From: Ignavibacteria bacterium UBA2373
GTDB taxonomy: Bacteria; Bacteroidota; Ignavibacteria; Kapaibacteriales; UBA961
Reading direction: 5' to 3'
DNA: 34,640 nucleotides
Assembly: GCA_002344005.1 (NCBI GenBank)
Contig: DDTD01000005.1
Coordinates: 1 to 34,640, forward strand
Position numbers and translations under genes: made by a program. Every line of letters begins with the position of its first letter. Position 1 is the stretch's first letter. Under the pieces are notes generated by a model. The model ran no database searches. It was not told where the DNA came from and saw only the letters and a list, made by a program, of their open reading frames with translations. This document shows, in pieces, positions 25,801 through 34,395 of this stretch.

Positions 25801-26124
25801 CTGTCCTGTGGCTCCCGCAAGGTTCATACGGACATTGTGACCAAATACCGACCACGACATATCCTTATTTGTTGAATTCAATGCCGATTCATTTGATTGT
25901 TTTGAGACTATAATCTGACGATAATCAAAGTTAATACCCTTTTTCGTTATCCATACATTGACATTATCTGTGTGTGCAAACCACAAAATATCCGAATGCC
26001 ATTGCCCTTTATTGGGAATAAATCCTTGACGAGATTGAGCACTTCCTAAAGCGTCTGCTTCATTGTGCATTATCACGGTCAGCAGAGTCATCACTATGAC
26101 TATACTCCGTATCATACGTTTCAT
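22846..26124 (-). CDS. Giant SBBP-repeat, Ig-like T9SS-secreted protein
   Basis: This 1092-residue protein has a signal peptide (SIVIVMTLLTVIMHNEADA) and an N-terminal domain typical of SBBP proteins (FIPNKGQWHSDILWFAHTDN at about 35-54, MNYFIGNDASKW). A long series of SBBP beta-propeller repeats runs about 255-735 (TYLGTNKLDE, STYIGGGAVDKAVAVALDP, SSYIGGRDDDRATDIAVD, SSYFGGNENDRINGVAVD). A further beta domain (about 735-825) and two Ig-like domains (about 828-995) each carry TYQW. A T9SS type A sorting domain closes it (about 1015-1092; LPSGTYYLNARC). It is probably a surface or secreted adhesin-like or lattice protein. It diverges from the FAH-family gene across a 207-base gap. Confidence 0.85.
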   Translation of the reverse strand: MKRMIRSIVIVMTLLTVIMHNEADALGSAQSRQGFIPNKGQWHSDILWFAHTDNVNVWITKKGINFDYRQIIVSKQSNESALNSTNKDMSWSVFGHNVRMNLAGATGQGMSVIASETGTKMNYFIGNDASKWVSNVPVCSKAIVSDIQPGIDMVVAVDKGLPRYDFVVKPGANHRDISLAFEGANSVNIESGSVEYTTRFGTVKNAQLLAYQLNTDGSKSPVSCEFKQKGTQVIFHLGDYDKSRSVIIDPTVYATYLGTNKLDEIRKIARDNITGDIVAVGFTDSDQFPTTVGSYSNLNNGFGGSTDAFVTKFSADLTSVKWSTYIGGGAVDKAVAVALDPNSNIYVAGETTSTDFPNKGNFILERPGAVDAFFAKLSSIGDKLLASSYIGGRDDDRATDIAVDNAGLAVVVGETFSENFKVEQPDKSTKPEANNSDGFIVKFNTSGANATYSSYFGGNENDRINGVAVDPSGNSIYITGETEGTLYKTYPVSSGGPGPQPSPYDPAPNGGKDCFVARMSPAGLFNNPNVHFITYIGGTTASKIGNGEDVGRVIVPLSNGEIVVVGQTTGNLFATGVAGQHRGAVDLFILKLNQNGRSLVSAAYLGGSGTETVNALSYSSGTSSVWITGTTTSTNFPNNPGADPEQTKLTGGADAFVYQFDPGNLQSTFSRFMGGTQPEEGTGVAVTPRGDIYFAGTTRSTGLLSFGDSYQKTFGGGTDGYVRKHAFGSISLEYPNGGASEVFCPGNTINVRYNKNSPLQPGDPIAVQISTNSGVTWDTIGKNVTTPNYIWQIPTNQKAGTNYRIRVIHESGIRDESNADFTIIAAPTVTEAPKSDTICPGDSTTFMVQATGTNLTYQWLFGTNKLQGETRPTLTLRNVKSNQAGKYSVEIGSGCSPIVYSAQLTVKVATTITEQPVGTKVKEGNPYTLSVKAVGENLTYQWFRKNTIIDGAVTASYNIPSVNAFSDGEYTVTVGGNCGTVTSQAAVVTFEPNSSVFDDGISPNGVLSIGMLSPMPVSDQMNIAITSHTHCPLTVTLTDMMGGIVRTVFSGTLESLNVLPLSLSCADLPSGTYYLNARCGVDNAVMKVTIVK

Positions 26125-26331
26125 ATACTACCCCTTGTAATGTAATTTTTATAATAGTTTAACTGTTGTATAAGCTCTGTTTGTGATTTGCTCAACACAT
26201 AATAACAATCACCAATACGATTTGTTGCTATCAGATATGACATTGTTTATGTGAAAAACAGATTGGAAGTGGTAATTTCGCAATCGCAAATATACGTGTG
26301 AACTATCAATAACAAAAAATAATAAAAATTC

Positions 26332-27324
26332 ATGAAACTTTGCACTTTCTCGCCTTGCGCCGGTGTCCAACGCTTAGGACTTTCTATTTTAGATAAAATC
26401 ATAGACTTACAACTTTGTCATGCTCATGCTTCCAGTGTCTTGACTTTCTCTCTTCCATCCATTCCGGCAGAGATTATTGAGTTTTTGCGACTTGGACAAG
26501 CAGCAATGAACGATGCACTGCTCTTGCACAATGCCATTTTAGACGGCTTGGAGTTACCCGAATCATTAAGTTATACTCTTTCTGCCATTACTTTATGCTC
26601 CCCCGTTCCTCGTCCGACTTCTATGCGTGACGGGTATGCTTTTAAACAACATGTGGAAGCAGCGCGCCGCAATCGCGGCTTGGAAATGATACCTGAATTT
26701 TACGATATACCTATTTTTTATTTTACCAATCATCAAGCGGTTTTTGGACCCGGAAACATTCCCGTAGAGCCCCTGCACCTTAATCAGTGCGATTTTGAGC
26801 TGGAAGTTGCCATAGTAATCGGCAAACAGGGAATTAATATTTCCGCTCAAGAAGCCGACTCCTACATAGCCGGTTATACTATTATGAATGACTGGAGTGC
26901 AAGGGCTTTACAGATGCAGGAAATGAAGTTGAATCTTGGTCCCGCAAAAGGAAAAGATTTTGCTACCGCATTGGGTCCTTGGTTAGTCACCCCCGATGAA
27001 TTAGAAGAAAGAAAAATTGAAACCCCACATGGCAATACCTATGATTTGACCATGAAAACATTTATCAACGGAGAGCAAATTTCAGAAGGTAATGTAAAAG
27101 ACATGACATGGACTTTCGCACAAATTATTGAAAGAGCAAGCTATGGGGTAACTCTCTATCCGGGTGATGTCATCGGCTCCGGCACTTGCGGCACCGGCTG
27201 TTTTCTTGAACTTAATGGCAGCAAAGTCTATGACCCGCCACGTTGGGTGCAAACAGGCGAAAATGTCGTTTGTGAAATTGATATGCTCGGTTCTTTATCC
27301 AATATTCTCCACTTACGTCAATAA
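26332..27324 (+). CDS. Fumarylacetoacetate hydrolase family protein
   Basis: This 330-residue protein has the FAH C-terminal fold: a metal-binding D154-x-E156-x-E158 in CDFELEVAIVIG, then NDWSARALQMQEM, GPAKGKDFATALGP, the PRPTSMRDGYAFKQH entry motif and SGTCGTGCFLELNG. Family members open or cleave 2-oxo acids or acylpyruvates; the whole-length match (with RDGYAFKQH and KGKDFATALGPW) is nearest the fumarylacetoacetase-like group, probably in catabolism of an aromatic compound. The substrate is not certain. tyrS follows after 15 bases, an operon with no obvious functional link. ATG 26332. Confidence 0.88.
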   Translation: MKLCTFSPCAGVQRLGLSILDKIIDLQLCHAHASSVLTFSLPSIPAEIIEFLRLGQAAMNDALLLHNAILDGLELPESLSYTLSAITLCSPVPRPTSMRDGYAFKQHVEAARRNRGLEMIPEFYDIPIFYFTNHQAVFGPGNIPVEPLHLNQCDFELEVAIVIGKQGINISAQEADSYIAGYTIMNDWSARALQMQEMKLNLGPAKGKDFATALGPWLVTPDELEERKIETPHGNTYDLTMKTFINGEQISEGNVKDMTWTFAQIIERASYGVTLYPGDVIGSGTCGTGCFLELNGSKVYDPPRWVQTGENVVCEIDMLGSLSNILHLRQ

Positions 27325-27339
27325 ATAAAGAGTATTCTT

Positions 27340-28560
27340 ATGTTCCTATCCGTTAATGAACAAATGGATATTATCCGTCAAAATACGGCGGAAATAATCC
27401 CGGAAGATGAATTAGCACAAAAAATTGAAAAATCGGCAGCAACCAATACCCCGCTCATCGTAAAATTCGGTTGCGATCCCAGCAGACCCGATTTGCATAT
27501 TGGTCACGCTGTTGTGCTGCGCAAAATGAGACAATTCCAAGATTTAGGGCATAATGTTGTGTTAATTATCGGTGATTTTACCGGTATGATAGGCGATCCC
27601 ACAGGAAAATCAAAAACCCGTCCACCGCTTACATTAGAACAAACAAGGGAAAATGGACAATCGTATGTGGAACAAGCAATGCAAGTATTGTCAAAAGAGC
27701 GTTTGCGTATTGTCCATAATTCTGATTGGCTTGGCACAATGACATTTCAAGATGTGATTGGACTTTCCGCAAAATATACAGTAGCACAAATGCTGGAGCG
27801 TGATGATTTTACGAAACGCTATAAAGCCGGAGAACCAATTTCACTTCATGAATTTCTCTATCCGCTTGCCCAGGCAATGGATTCTGTTATTATTACATCC
27901 GATATAGAATTAGGCGGATCAGACCAAAAATTTAATTTATTGGTTGGCAGAGAGTTGCAGCGCGTCTATGGGCAAAATCCGCAATGTATTCTTACCATGC
28001 CTATTTTGGAAGGCACTGACGGTGTGGAAAAAATGAGTAAATCTTTGGATAATTATATTGGCTTAACCGATTCACCGCGAGAGATTTTTGGTCGAGTGAT
28101 GTCTATTCCCGACACCATGATAACACGCTATATGAAATATGGTGCATGGCTGCATGATACTATGGTGCAAGAGCAAGAACAGCAATTACGTGCAGGTACT
28201 TTGCATCCACGAAATGCGAAGGTATTTACCGCAATGAAAATTGTGGAACTATATCATGGTGCTGAAGCAGCTCAAGCCGCTTTTGAAGAATTTGAACGCA
28301 TTTTTGTCAAAAAAGATATTCCCGATGAAATAGATGAAATAACGATAAATCTTCCCGCTGTGGCAAATATTGTAGATATTATCATGGCTGCTAATATTGC
28401 TTCTTCTAAAAGCGAAGCTCGACGTTTAATACAACAAGGTGGACTTTCTATTGATGGAGAACGCATATCCGACCCTGCACTGATGACAGATATTTCTTCT
28501 CGCCGTTTATTCAAAGCCGGAAAAAGAAAATTTCTATATATCACCGCAGAGCAATCATGA
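27340..28560 (+). CDS. tyrS: Tyrosine--tRNA ligase
   Basis: This 406-residue class I synthetase has HIGH at 53-56 (PDLHIGHAVVL) and KMSKS at 231-235 (VEKMSKSLDN). A C-terminal S4-type RNA-binding domain follows (about 340-400; ASSKSEARRLIQQGGLSIDG). KMSKS without the usual KFGKT form, and the overall length, place it in the TyrZ-type clade. Starts at ATG 27340, 15 bases after the FAH-family gene. Confidence 0.95.
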   Translation: MFLSVNEQMDIIRQNTAEIIPEDELAQKIEKSAATNTPLIVKFGCDPSRPDLHIGHAVVLRKMRQFQDLGHNVVLIIGDFTGMIGDPTGKSKTRPPLTLEQTRENGQSYVEQAMQVLSKERLRIVHNSDWLGTMTFQDVIGLSAKYTVAQMLERDDFTKRYKAGEPISLHEFLYPLAQAMDSVIITSDIELGGSDQKFNLLVGRELQRVYGQNPQCILTMPILEGTDGVEKMSKSLDNYIGLTDSPREIFGRVMSIPDTMITRYMKYGAWLHDTMVQEQEQQLRAGTLHPRNAKVFTAMKIVELYHGAEAAQAAFEEFERIFVKKDIPDEIDEITINLPAVANIVDIIMAANIASSKSEARRLIQQGGLSIDGERISDPALMTDISSRRLFKAGKRKFLYITAEQS

Positions 28561-28710
28561 ACCATAATAAATGTGTAGTCATAGTAAAGTCAAGAACAGT
28601 GAATACTTCATCACGAAAAACAGGATAGGGATATAGAGTATTTTCGATACTTCATAAAGTCTTTGTTGAATATAAGTTTTTTAGATAAGTGTATTTTTTA
28701 GGCTGTATGT

Positions 28711-29316
28711 ATGAAAACTCAACAACATAAACCATTCTCTTTATTCCGTTGGATATTAGACTCATTTTGGGGGTGGTTGCTTGGTATTATTCTTATTCTT
28801 GTTCTTTCCTCTTTATTAGACAGCATCGGTATTGAAAATGTGCAGTTTTATGTCGGTATGGGTGTTATTACGGGAATATCACTTGCTCAATACCGACATA
28901 TACGCAATTATTTTCATCAAAATATATCGTGGATTGTATGGAGTATTTTCAGTTTCAGCATACCTTTTATTCTTCTTGATGGCATCAAATACTATGGTCT
29001 CTATTCTTTTTCACAAAATTCTTTAGTATTCTGTGTATGCATGGGAACGCTAATGCTAAGTATAAATCAATATTTTCTCCTCAGAAAAACAATATCCCAT
29101 CCATTATCATGGCTTGTATTCAGCATAGTCGGATGGTCGTTTGCAGGACTTGCCACATTTGCTCTTGAATATATACCCTTATTGATAAAAAATAATTGGA
29201 TTGTTTTTAGTATCAATCTCGCACTTATACTTTCCGGCGGTATTCTCATCGGTATATCCACAGGTATGGCTGTGCAGAAAATACTCAAAGAGACAGACAC
29301 ATCTGCACATCATTGA
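28711..29316 (+). CDS. Polytopic membrane protein, internally duplicated
   Basis: This 201-residue protein has about six membrane segments (about 15-38, 44-62, 70-92, 98-115, 122-150, 160-190). Two halves look related: QYRHIRNYFHQNISWIVWSI (first half) and QYFLLRKTISHPLSWLVFSI (second half). They share the form Q-x-x-x-x-R then W-x-V-x-S-I; in the second half this runs on to GWSFAG. From memory, a family of unknown-function bacterial membrane proteins has such QW-LLRR and GW repeats. The gene is convergent with rpe (14-base gap) and 150 bases after tyrS. No motif for function. Confidence 0.7.
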   Translation: MKTQQHKPFSLFRWILDSFWGWLLGIILILVLSSLLDSIGIENVQFYVGMGVITGISLAQYRHIRNYFHQNISWIVWSIFSFSIPFILLDGIKYYGLYSFSQNSLVFCVCMGTLMLSINQYFLLRKTISHPLSWLVFSIVGWSFAGLATFALEYIPLLIKNNWIVFSINLALILSGGILIGISTGMAVQKILKETDTSAHH

Positions 29317-29329
29317 TTATAACAATTAT

Positions 29330-29983
29330 TTAGGCATTTTTTATGGCATAGATATTATCAGCAAGATTGCCTGAAAACACACCCGAACCGCTGACAAGAA
29401 TAGATGCTCCGGCTTCAATAATAGCGCGCGCATTTTCTTTTTTTACTCCCCCATCAACTTCAATAGGTATATGCGCCAATCCATGCGTATCCAAAAATGT
29501 ACGAAGCTCGCTGCATCGGCGTAAAAATGAGTTAATAAATTGCTGACCGCCGAATCCCGGATTCACAGACATCAAAAGAATAAAATCACAATATTCCGCT
29601 GCCTGATATGCATAATCGAGAGGGGTAAGTGGATTAAGCACAACTCCGGCTTTTTTCCCATACTCTTTTATGACCGAAAGCGTCCGATGCAGATGAGTGC
29701 ATGCTTCCACATGAAGAGAAATCCAATCTGCACCCGCTTCCGCAAATGCGGCAATATGGTTCTCGGGATTTTGAATCATCAAATGGCAGTCCAATGGTAA
29801 ATCCGTCACTCGGCGCAAAGCAGCAACCACCGGTGGTCCAATCGTAATATTGGGAACAAAAGTACCGTCCATAACATCTACATGCAGGATATCGGCTCCG
29901 GCTTGCTCACAACGTTTAACATCGCGCTCAAGGTTAACGAAATCGGCTGATAATAATGAAGGTGCAATCAATATGGGGTGCAT
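29330..29983 (-). CDS. rpe: Ribulose-phosphate 3-epimerase
   Basis: This 217-residue TIM-barrel enzyme of the pentose phosphate pathway interconverts D-ribulose 5-phosphate and D-xylulose 5-phosphate. Motifs: LHVDVMDGTFVPNITIGP (metal and catalytic residues), DLPLDCHLMI, LLMSVNPGFGGQQFI, and EVDGGVKKENA with the phosphate loop GASILVSGSGVF. Length matches the family. ATG 29983; it is divergent from the helical exported protein gene. Confidence 0.96.
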   Translation of the reverse strand: MHPILIAPSLLSADFVNLERDVKRCEQAGADILHVDVMDGTFVPNITIGPPVVAALRRVTDLPLDCHLMIQNPENHIAAFAEAGADWISLHVEACTHLHRTLSVIKEYGKKAGVVLNPLTPLDYAYQAAEYCDFILLMSVNPGFGGQQFINSFLRRCSELRTFLDTHGLAHIPIEVDGGVKKENARAIIEAGASILVSGSGVFSGNLADNIYAIKNA

Positions 29984-30145
29984 AAATATATTCTTTCAAA
30001 TATTGTGAGTACAAAAATACAATAATCATACGGCTTTATGGTGCTCGAATCTTGTATCGTATGGAGTGCATTAAACCTAACTTGTATCATTATTGCTCTA
30101 AGTGTCACTTCATCACATTTACTTATAATCACAGGAAGAATCATA

Positions 30146-31111
30146 ATGAACTTATTTCGTCGTATCAGTATCATCTGGGTTATTACAGTATGCAGTATTT
30201 ATACCATACCCACACTTTCCGCACATAATGCTGCGGACAAAGAAAAACGCGAACAAGCCCGAAAAGAAATGAAATCAATGTTCGCCGAATTTGCCAAAAA
30301 AGAAATTCTGCCTTCAATGCGCCAATGGAAATCAAACTTGGATGCTGCTATGTCATCCGAAGATCTGGCAACGCTCAATACCCTTCGCAAAAAAGCAAAA
30401 CAAATGCGCGAATCCACTCAAACCACCGCCAATGCCATGCGCCGTGCATGGAAAGATGAGGACTATGAAGCACTCAAAAAATATCGCGAACAATTGGATA
30501 ATGCCAAAGATGACCGCATCCGCTTAGCTCTTGATTGTAAACCTTTGGCTAAAAAATACAGTGCTGTTTTAGAAAAAATAGGCGAAGATGCTAAAAGTAA
30601 AGCACCCCAATGGCGTGAAAAAGGGAAAGAATTAGTCCGCCAATGGATGGAAAAATATGATATAAAAGCCGATGGCAATATTCTTGACGGTATGAAAAAA
30701 CGCTTCGGATTTCTCGGACAAGGCGATGGGAAAAAAGCAGCTCTTCGTTTTATGCTCTGGGACGGCAGCGAAGATTTTATCAATGAAGACAAAGAGCCTT
30801 TGCAAAGAAAAGAACATAATCGCCGCGATAATCGTGAGGACGAAGATGAGGACGATATTTTTGGATATGCCCAACCCAATCCTTTTTCTGAATCCACTTC
30901 AATCGTAGTCAATATACCCAAAGAAGAACATGTAACAATTGATGTATTCGATGCGAAGGGAGAAAAATTATCCACTTTACTTGATTCATCATTGCCTCCG
31001 GGATTACATTCTATCCCTTTTACTCCGGAAACTATGACGAATGGTCAATGTACATTTATCATAAGGACACCCACAACACAAACATCAAGTCATGCTATTA
31101 TGACAAAATAA
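30146..31111 (+). CDS. Exported helical protein with Spy-like body and T9SS-like sorting domain
   Basis: This 321-residue protein starts at ATG 30146 with AGGAAG just upstream, rather than at the longer frame from 30038. The signal peptide is ISIIWVITVCSIYTIPTLSA. A highly charged helical body (about 30-205) contains ILPSMRQWKSNLDAAMSSED, similar in style to LTXXQ/Spy-type periplasmic proteins. An acidic/basic linker follows (RRDNREDEDEDD, about 230-241). The C-terminal domain (about 246-321; AQPNPFSESTSIVV, LPPGLHSIPF) is a T9SS-type sorting domain. Role in envelope stress or chaperoning is inferred. Confidence 0.65.
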   Translation: MNLFRRISIIWVITVCSIYTIPTLSAHNAADKEKREQARKEMKSMFAEFAKKEILPSMRQWKSNLDAAMSSEDLATLNTLRKKAKQMRESTQTTANAMRRAWKDEDYEALKKYREQLDNAKDDRIRLALDCKPLAKKYSAVLEKIGEDAKSKAPQWREKGKELVRQWMEKYDIKADGNILDGMKKRFGFLGQGDGKKAALRFMLWDGSEDFINEDKEPLQRKEHNRRDNREDEDEDDIFGYAQPNPFSESTSIVVNIPKEEHVTIDVFDAKGEKLSTLLDSSLPPGLHSIPFTPETMTNGQCTFIIRTPTTQTSSHAIMTK

Positions 31112-31184
31112 TATGTGTCGCAGAATAATGTTAATATCATAGTTGATTTGATGAATGTATTATCTGAACAATAAATCTCTCTTC

Positions 31185-31226
31185 AAACAACAAGCACGAT
31201 GATATTACTCACCGTGCTTGTTGTTT
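31185..31226 (+). terminator. Strong intrinsic terminator between convergent genes
   Basis: A 14-bp stem, AAACAACAAGCACG (31185-31198) with CGTGCTTGTTGTTT (31213-31226), encloses a 14-base loop and is followed by a T-rich stretch (TATTTCTTTTGCTTTG). It ends the forward helical-protein transcript and lies 20 bases from the stop of the reverse BNR gene, so it may serve both. Confidence 0.85.
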
Positions 31227-31245
31227 ATTTCTTTTGCTTTGTTTT

Positions 31246-34104
31246 TTATTCCATTATAACATTACGGCTGATGCTGCCTGTGTGCGTGTCGAGTATCACA
31301 ACATAATAGCCCTTGCTCATACCGCTCATATCAAAATCACTGCTGCTTTGACCTTGCTCTATGGTTTGACTCAATATTGTTTTGCCGCGTATATCCGTGA
31401 TGCGTATCCCTTTGACCGATTGTGAATATGCACCATAATGCAAAATCACATGATTGTTTTGCACTGTCACGCTCATACCGGAATTATCATCCTCACTTAT
31501 GCCGCTTGGTGATTGTGTGGTAAAACTCCATGTCTCTGACCAAGGTCCATAACCTGCTCGATTTTTACCCCGTACTCGCCAAAAATATTCTGTCCCTTGC
31601 TGTAAATTATTTAATTGTATTTCTCTTTTTGCTATCATGCTGTCGCGCAATGCTGTCATGGTAAAAGCATTATCGGATGCAACATGTACATCAAAACTAT
31701 CGGCTTCCGTTGTAGGATTCCACAAAAGAGATACTGACACCGGACGATTAATTTCTTTATTGGCAGGTTGGCGCAATGTTACTTTACTTGGATAGACTGT
31801 CAGCGTAGAAAATGAACGTATTTCTGACCATGGACTTTCTATACGAAATAAGACACTTTTAACTCGCCAATAATAGCGTCTATTTGGTTTAAGTGGTAAT
31901 GTCTCCGTTGAGGTAAAGGCAAGAGTATTTTCATGAATAATCGTTTGAAAAAGTGAGTCTTCGGCTATTTGCACGCTATACTGTTTTGCATCAAGGGCTG
32001 CTTCCCATCGTACTATGGTGGTCAGCGGTTGTTCTTGTGCATCGCCGGCAGGTGAAACCAATGATGGAGCTTCCAAGATAATCACCGGTTTTTTTGTTCT
32101 ATAGACTCCTCCGAACAGTGATGAACTGTAAATATAGCCATCATCATCGGTACCTGTGGTCATCATTGCGGGCAAAGAGAGTTCCTGCGTCTGAGGCAGA
32201 TATTCCCATTTTTTATCATTTTTGGGTGAGTAAGCAATGCCATTCATTGTTGCTGCAAAGGGTCTGCCCTTTTGGTCGCTCGTTATGCCAAAACACCATT
32301 CACCATGTAACCATTCACCCTCTTTATTATTTACGGCAACGAAATGAGAAGCCCAATCGTATGTTGTTATGCCACAGTGCAAGGATAAATATATTTGTTC
32401 AGTATAGGGTGAAATATGACTGAAATTCACCTGCTGTGCTGAAAGAATAGATTGTGCGGTTTTCTCAATATACGGGTCGCTAAATCCATAAAGGTAATAT
32501 TGTTGCTCACCCCATGCGCCTTTACTGAATCTGTTAAGATGTTCACTACCTATCGTTAAAAGTGTTTGACTTGCTTTATTATATGCAAGAAGTTTAGAAA
32601 AACTTTTTTCATACTTGAATGGTAATTTTGTAAAGGATTTGCCGTCATCTTTACTGAGAAAGACATCAAGTTTTGTTGCAAAAATAGAATCGCCTGTGCA
32701 ATGTAATTGAGTCACGGTAAATTCAAAATCAGAAAGCTGCGGTATCATTGACCATCGTTTATCTTTTAATTCTTTTCTATAAGATTTATTATAAGACGAA
32801 GCTATGATGGTACCTTTGGAAGTCACCGCCAAGGATGTGATAATAGGGCGATGAAAACCCGAATCAATGCGTTGCCAATTGAGACCATTATTATTGCTTT
32901 CATAGAGACCATTGACAGTACCTGCCAAGATACGTTTACGCGGAATATCATTATAGAACATGGTAATGATGGGAGAATCATGAGGAAAATCAAGAGATTG
33001 CCACTGTTCACCTTTATCATTACTCATAAATAATCCCGAGCCATAACTTCCCATAAGAATAGTAGAATCTTTGAGCATATAAGAACAAGAAGGGTAACGG
33101 GAAATAAAACCATTATCTGTAACATCTCTGCTATACACTATGCTATATATATTTATTTCTGAACTTAAATTAAATAATTTAGGAACTATTTTAAAAATAC
33201 CAACGCCTGACAGGGTGTATAAAATAGTATCATTGGGTAGAAAAATACAAGACCCACTTTGAGCATGTATATCAAAAAATTCTTTATTTCTATAAGCAAG
33301 TGAATTACGATCCCTGTATTGTTCCGGTTCAGCAACGATTTGATCTTTTAGCGAAAATCTATAAAAATTTTTTCCATTATCTTTCGAGAATCCAAAGGCA
33401 AATTTTCTTGAAACATCACTAAAATATCCCCAATTTGTATTAATACTAAATGCACGATTGTCAGTACTACTACTTAGAAAAATAGAGGAGAAAGGATCAC
33501 CAATAAATTCTTTTCCATCATCAGAATAATATCCGGGAAAAATCATGCGATTATCTTGACCGAGTACAGCCATACCATGTTGCCTTTGACGCTCATATTT
33601 ATAATATAGAGACATGATAGAATCTTTAAGAGGTGACCATGTTTTTCCATGATTGATGGAGCGGTATAGTTGTTTTTGTATGCCCACAAAACATACTCCA
33701 CTTGGATGAGCAGATAAATGTCGAAATGATTTTTTTCCTATGGCGGGTGTAACAACAGTCCATGTTTGTCCTTCATCGCTACTGCGATAAACACCATTAT
33801 AACTGCTTGCAAGTAAACCGCCATCACCTGTGGCAGCAAGAGAGTAAATCAGAGAATCTCGTAATGTAGCCGATACCTTTTGCCAAGTCACAAACTTGTC
33901 TGTCGAACGCCAAATACCATAAGGTGTGCTGACAAAAACTGCTCCTGAATTGGTTTGAGTAATTGAAGTAATATTTGCACCTTTGATGCCTTGTAACCTT
34001 TGCCATTCAATATCTTGTGCTTGAAGCATGATTGATGATGCACAGAAACACAGTACAATAGCGCATATACGTAGTAAAGTTACGAACATAATTTTTCCTT
34101 TCAT
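31246..34104 (-). CDS. BNR-repeat / fibronectin III T9SS-secreted protein
   Basis: This 952-residue secreted protein has a signal peptide (LLRICAIVLCFCASSIMLQA). BNR/Asp-box-type propeller repeats cover about 25-670 (GIWRSTDKFVTWQKV, GVYRSSDEGQTWTVV, QLYRSINHGKTWSPL, GLFMSNDKGEQWQSL, GLYESNNNGLNWQRI). Two fibronectin type III-like domains follow (about 675-860; SPAGDAQEQP, NRRYYWRVKS, QQGTEYFWRVRG). A T9SS type A sorting domain ends it (about 880-952; IRITDIRGKTILS, MSKGYYVVILD). ATG 34104 (AGAGAAAG upstream) is chosen over 34146; ATG 34089 with AAAGGA upstream is an equal alternative. Sialidase activity is not implied, since the Asp-boxes here are propeller repeats. Confidence 0.85.
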   Translation of the reverse strand: MKGKIMFVTLLRICAIVLCFCASSIMLQAQDIEWQRLQGIKGANITSITQTNSGAVFVSTPYGIWRSTDKFVTWQKVSATLRDSLIYSLAATGDGGLLASSYNGVYRSSDEGQTWTVVTPAIGKKSFRHLSAHPSGVCFVGIQKQLYRSINHGKTWSPLKDSIMSLYYKYERQRQHGMAVLGQDNRMIFPGYYSDDGKEFIGDPFSSIFLSSSTDNRAFSINTNWGYFSDVSRKFAFGFSKDNGKNFYRFSLKDQIVAEPEQYRDRNSLAYRNKEFFDIHAQSGSCIFLPNDTILYTLSGVGIFKIVPKLFNLSSEINIYSIVYSRDVTDNGFISRYPSCSYMLKDSTILMGSYGSGLFMSNDKGEQWQSLDFPHDSPIITMFYNDIPRKRILAGTVNGLYESNNNGLNWQRIDSGFHRPIITSLAVTSKGTIIASSYNKSYRKELKDKRWSMIPQLSDFEFTVTQLHCTGDSIFATKLDVFLSKDDGKSFTKLPFKYEKSFSKLLAYNKASQTLLTIGSEHLNRFSKGAWGEQQYYLYGFSDPYIEKTAQSILSAQQVNFSHISPYTEQIYLSLHCGITTYDWASHFVAVNNKEGEWLHGEWCFGITSDQKGRPFAATMNGIAYSPKNDKKWEYLPQTQELSLPAMMTTGTDDDGYIYSSSLFGGVYRTKKPVIILEAPSLVSPAGDAQEQPLTTIVRWEAALDAKQYSVQIAEDSLFQTIIHENTLAFTSTETLPLKPNRRYYWRVKSVLFRIESPWSEIRSFSTLTVYPSKVTLRQPANKEINRPVSVSLLWNPTTEADSFDVHVASDNAFTMTALRDSMIAKREIQLNNLQQGTEYFWRVRGKNRAGYGPWSETWSFTTQSPSGISEDDNSGMSVTVQNNHVILHYGAYSQSVKGIRITDIRGKTILSQTIEQGQSSSDFDMSGMSKGYYVVILDTHTGSISRNVIME

Positions 34105-34167
34105 CTTTCTCTTTTTTGGGCAATTTACGCAGTTTTGGACTTTCAATCAATACTTTTGCATTGTATA

Positions 34168-34395
34168 AAAATGATGCGCCCCACTTTTTTCGTGTTGCCC
34201 GTCGGGGAAGGACAGGATGGTTCAAAAACCCGAAATGCGGTCAATGAGCCTGTCGAAATGGACGGGGTGGATGAATGTATTGATTGAAATTTGCCCCTCT
34301 TTTTTTCTCCCCGACGGGGAGAATTTTATTATACCTTCCCAGCGGGGAAGGACAGGATGGGGCAAAAAACAAAACTGCGCCCCGCTTTTTTCCTT
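34168..34395. repeat. GC-rich modular hairpin repeat cluster, right copy (inverted)
   Basis: The cluster includes CCC-GTC-GGG (34198-34206), TCTCCCC-GAC-GGGGAGA (34306-34322) and CCTTCCC/GGGAAGG (34334-34351). Two GGAAGGACAGGATGG segments are present, and a stretch near 34236-34260 whose reverse complement reads CATTTCGACAGGCTCATTGA, a type of dispersed repeat I recall from many bacterial drafts. AAAACTGCGCCCCGCTTTTT near 34371-34390 is the inverted counterpart of the left cluster near 1096-1116. Confidence 0.7.

Noticed and set aside
25504..25875. Forward 123-codon frame within the SBBP gene
   Set aside because: Antisense shadow; Cys/Arg/Tyr-rich composition is typical of such shadows.
30463..30975. 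Reverse 170-codon frame opposite the helical exported protein
   Set aside because: Ser/Leu/Arg-rich antisense of a Lys/Glu-rich coding sequence; the forward gene has signal peptide, RBS and terminator.
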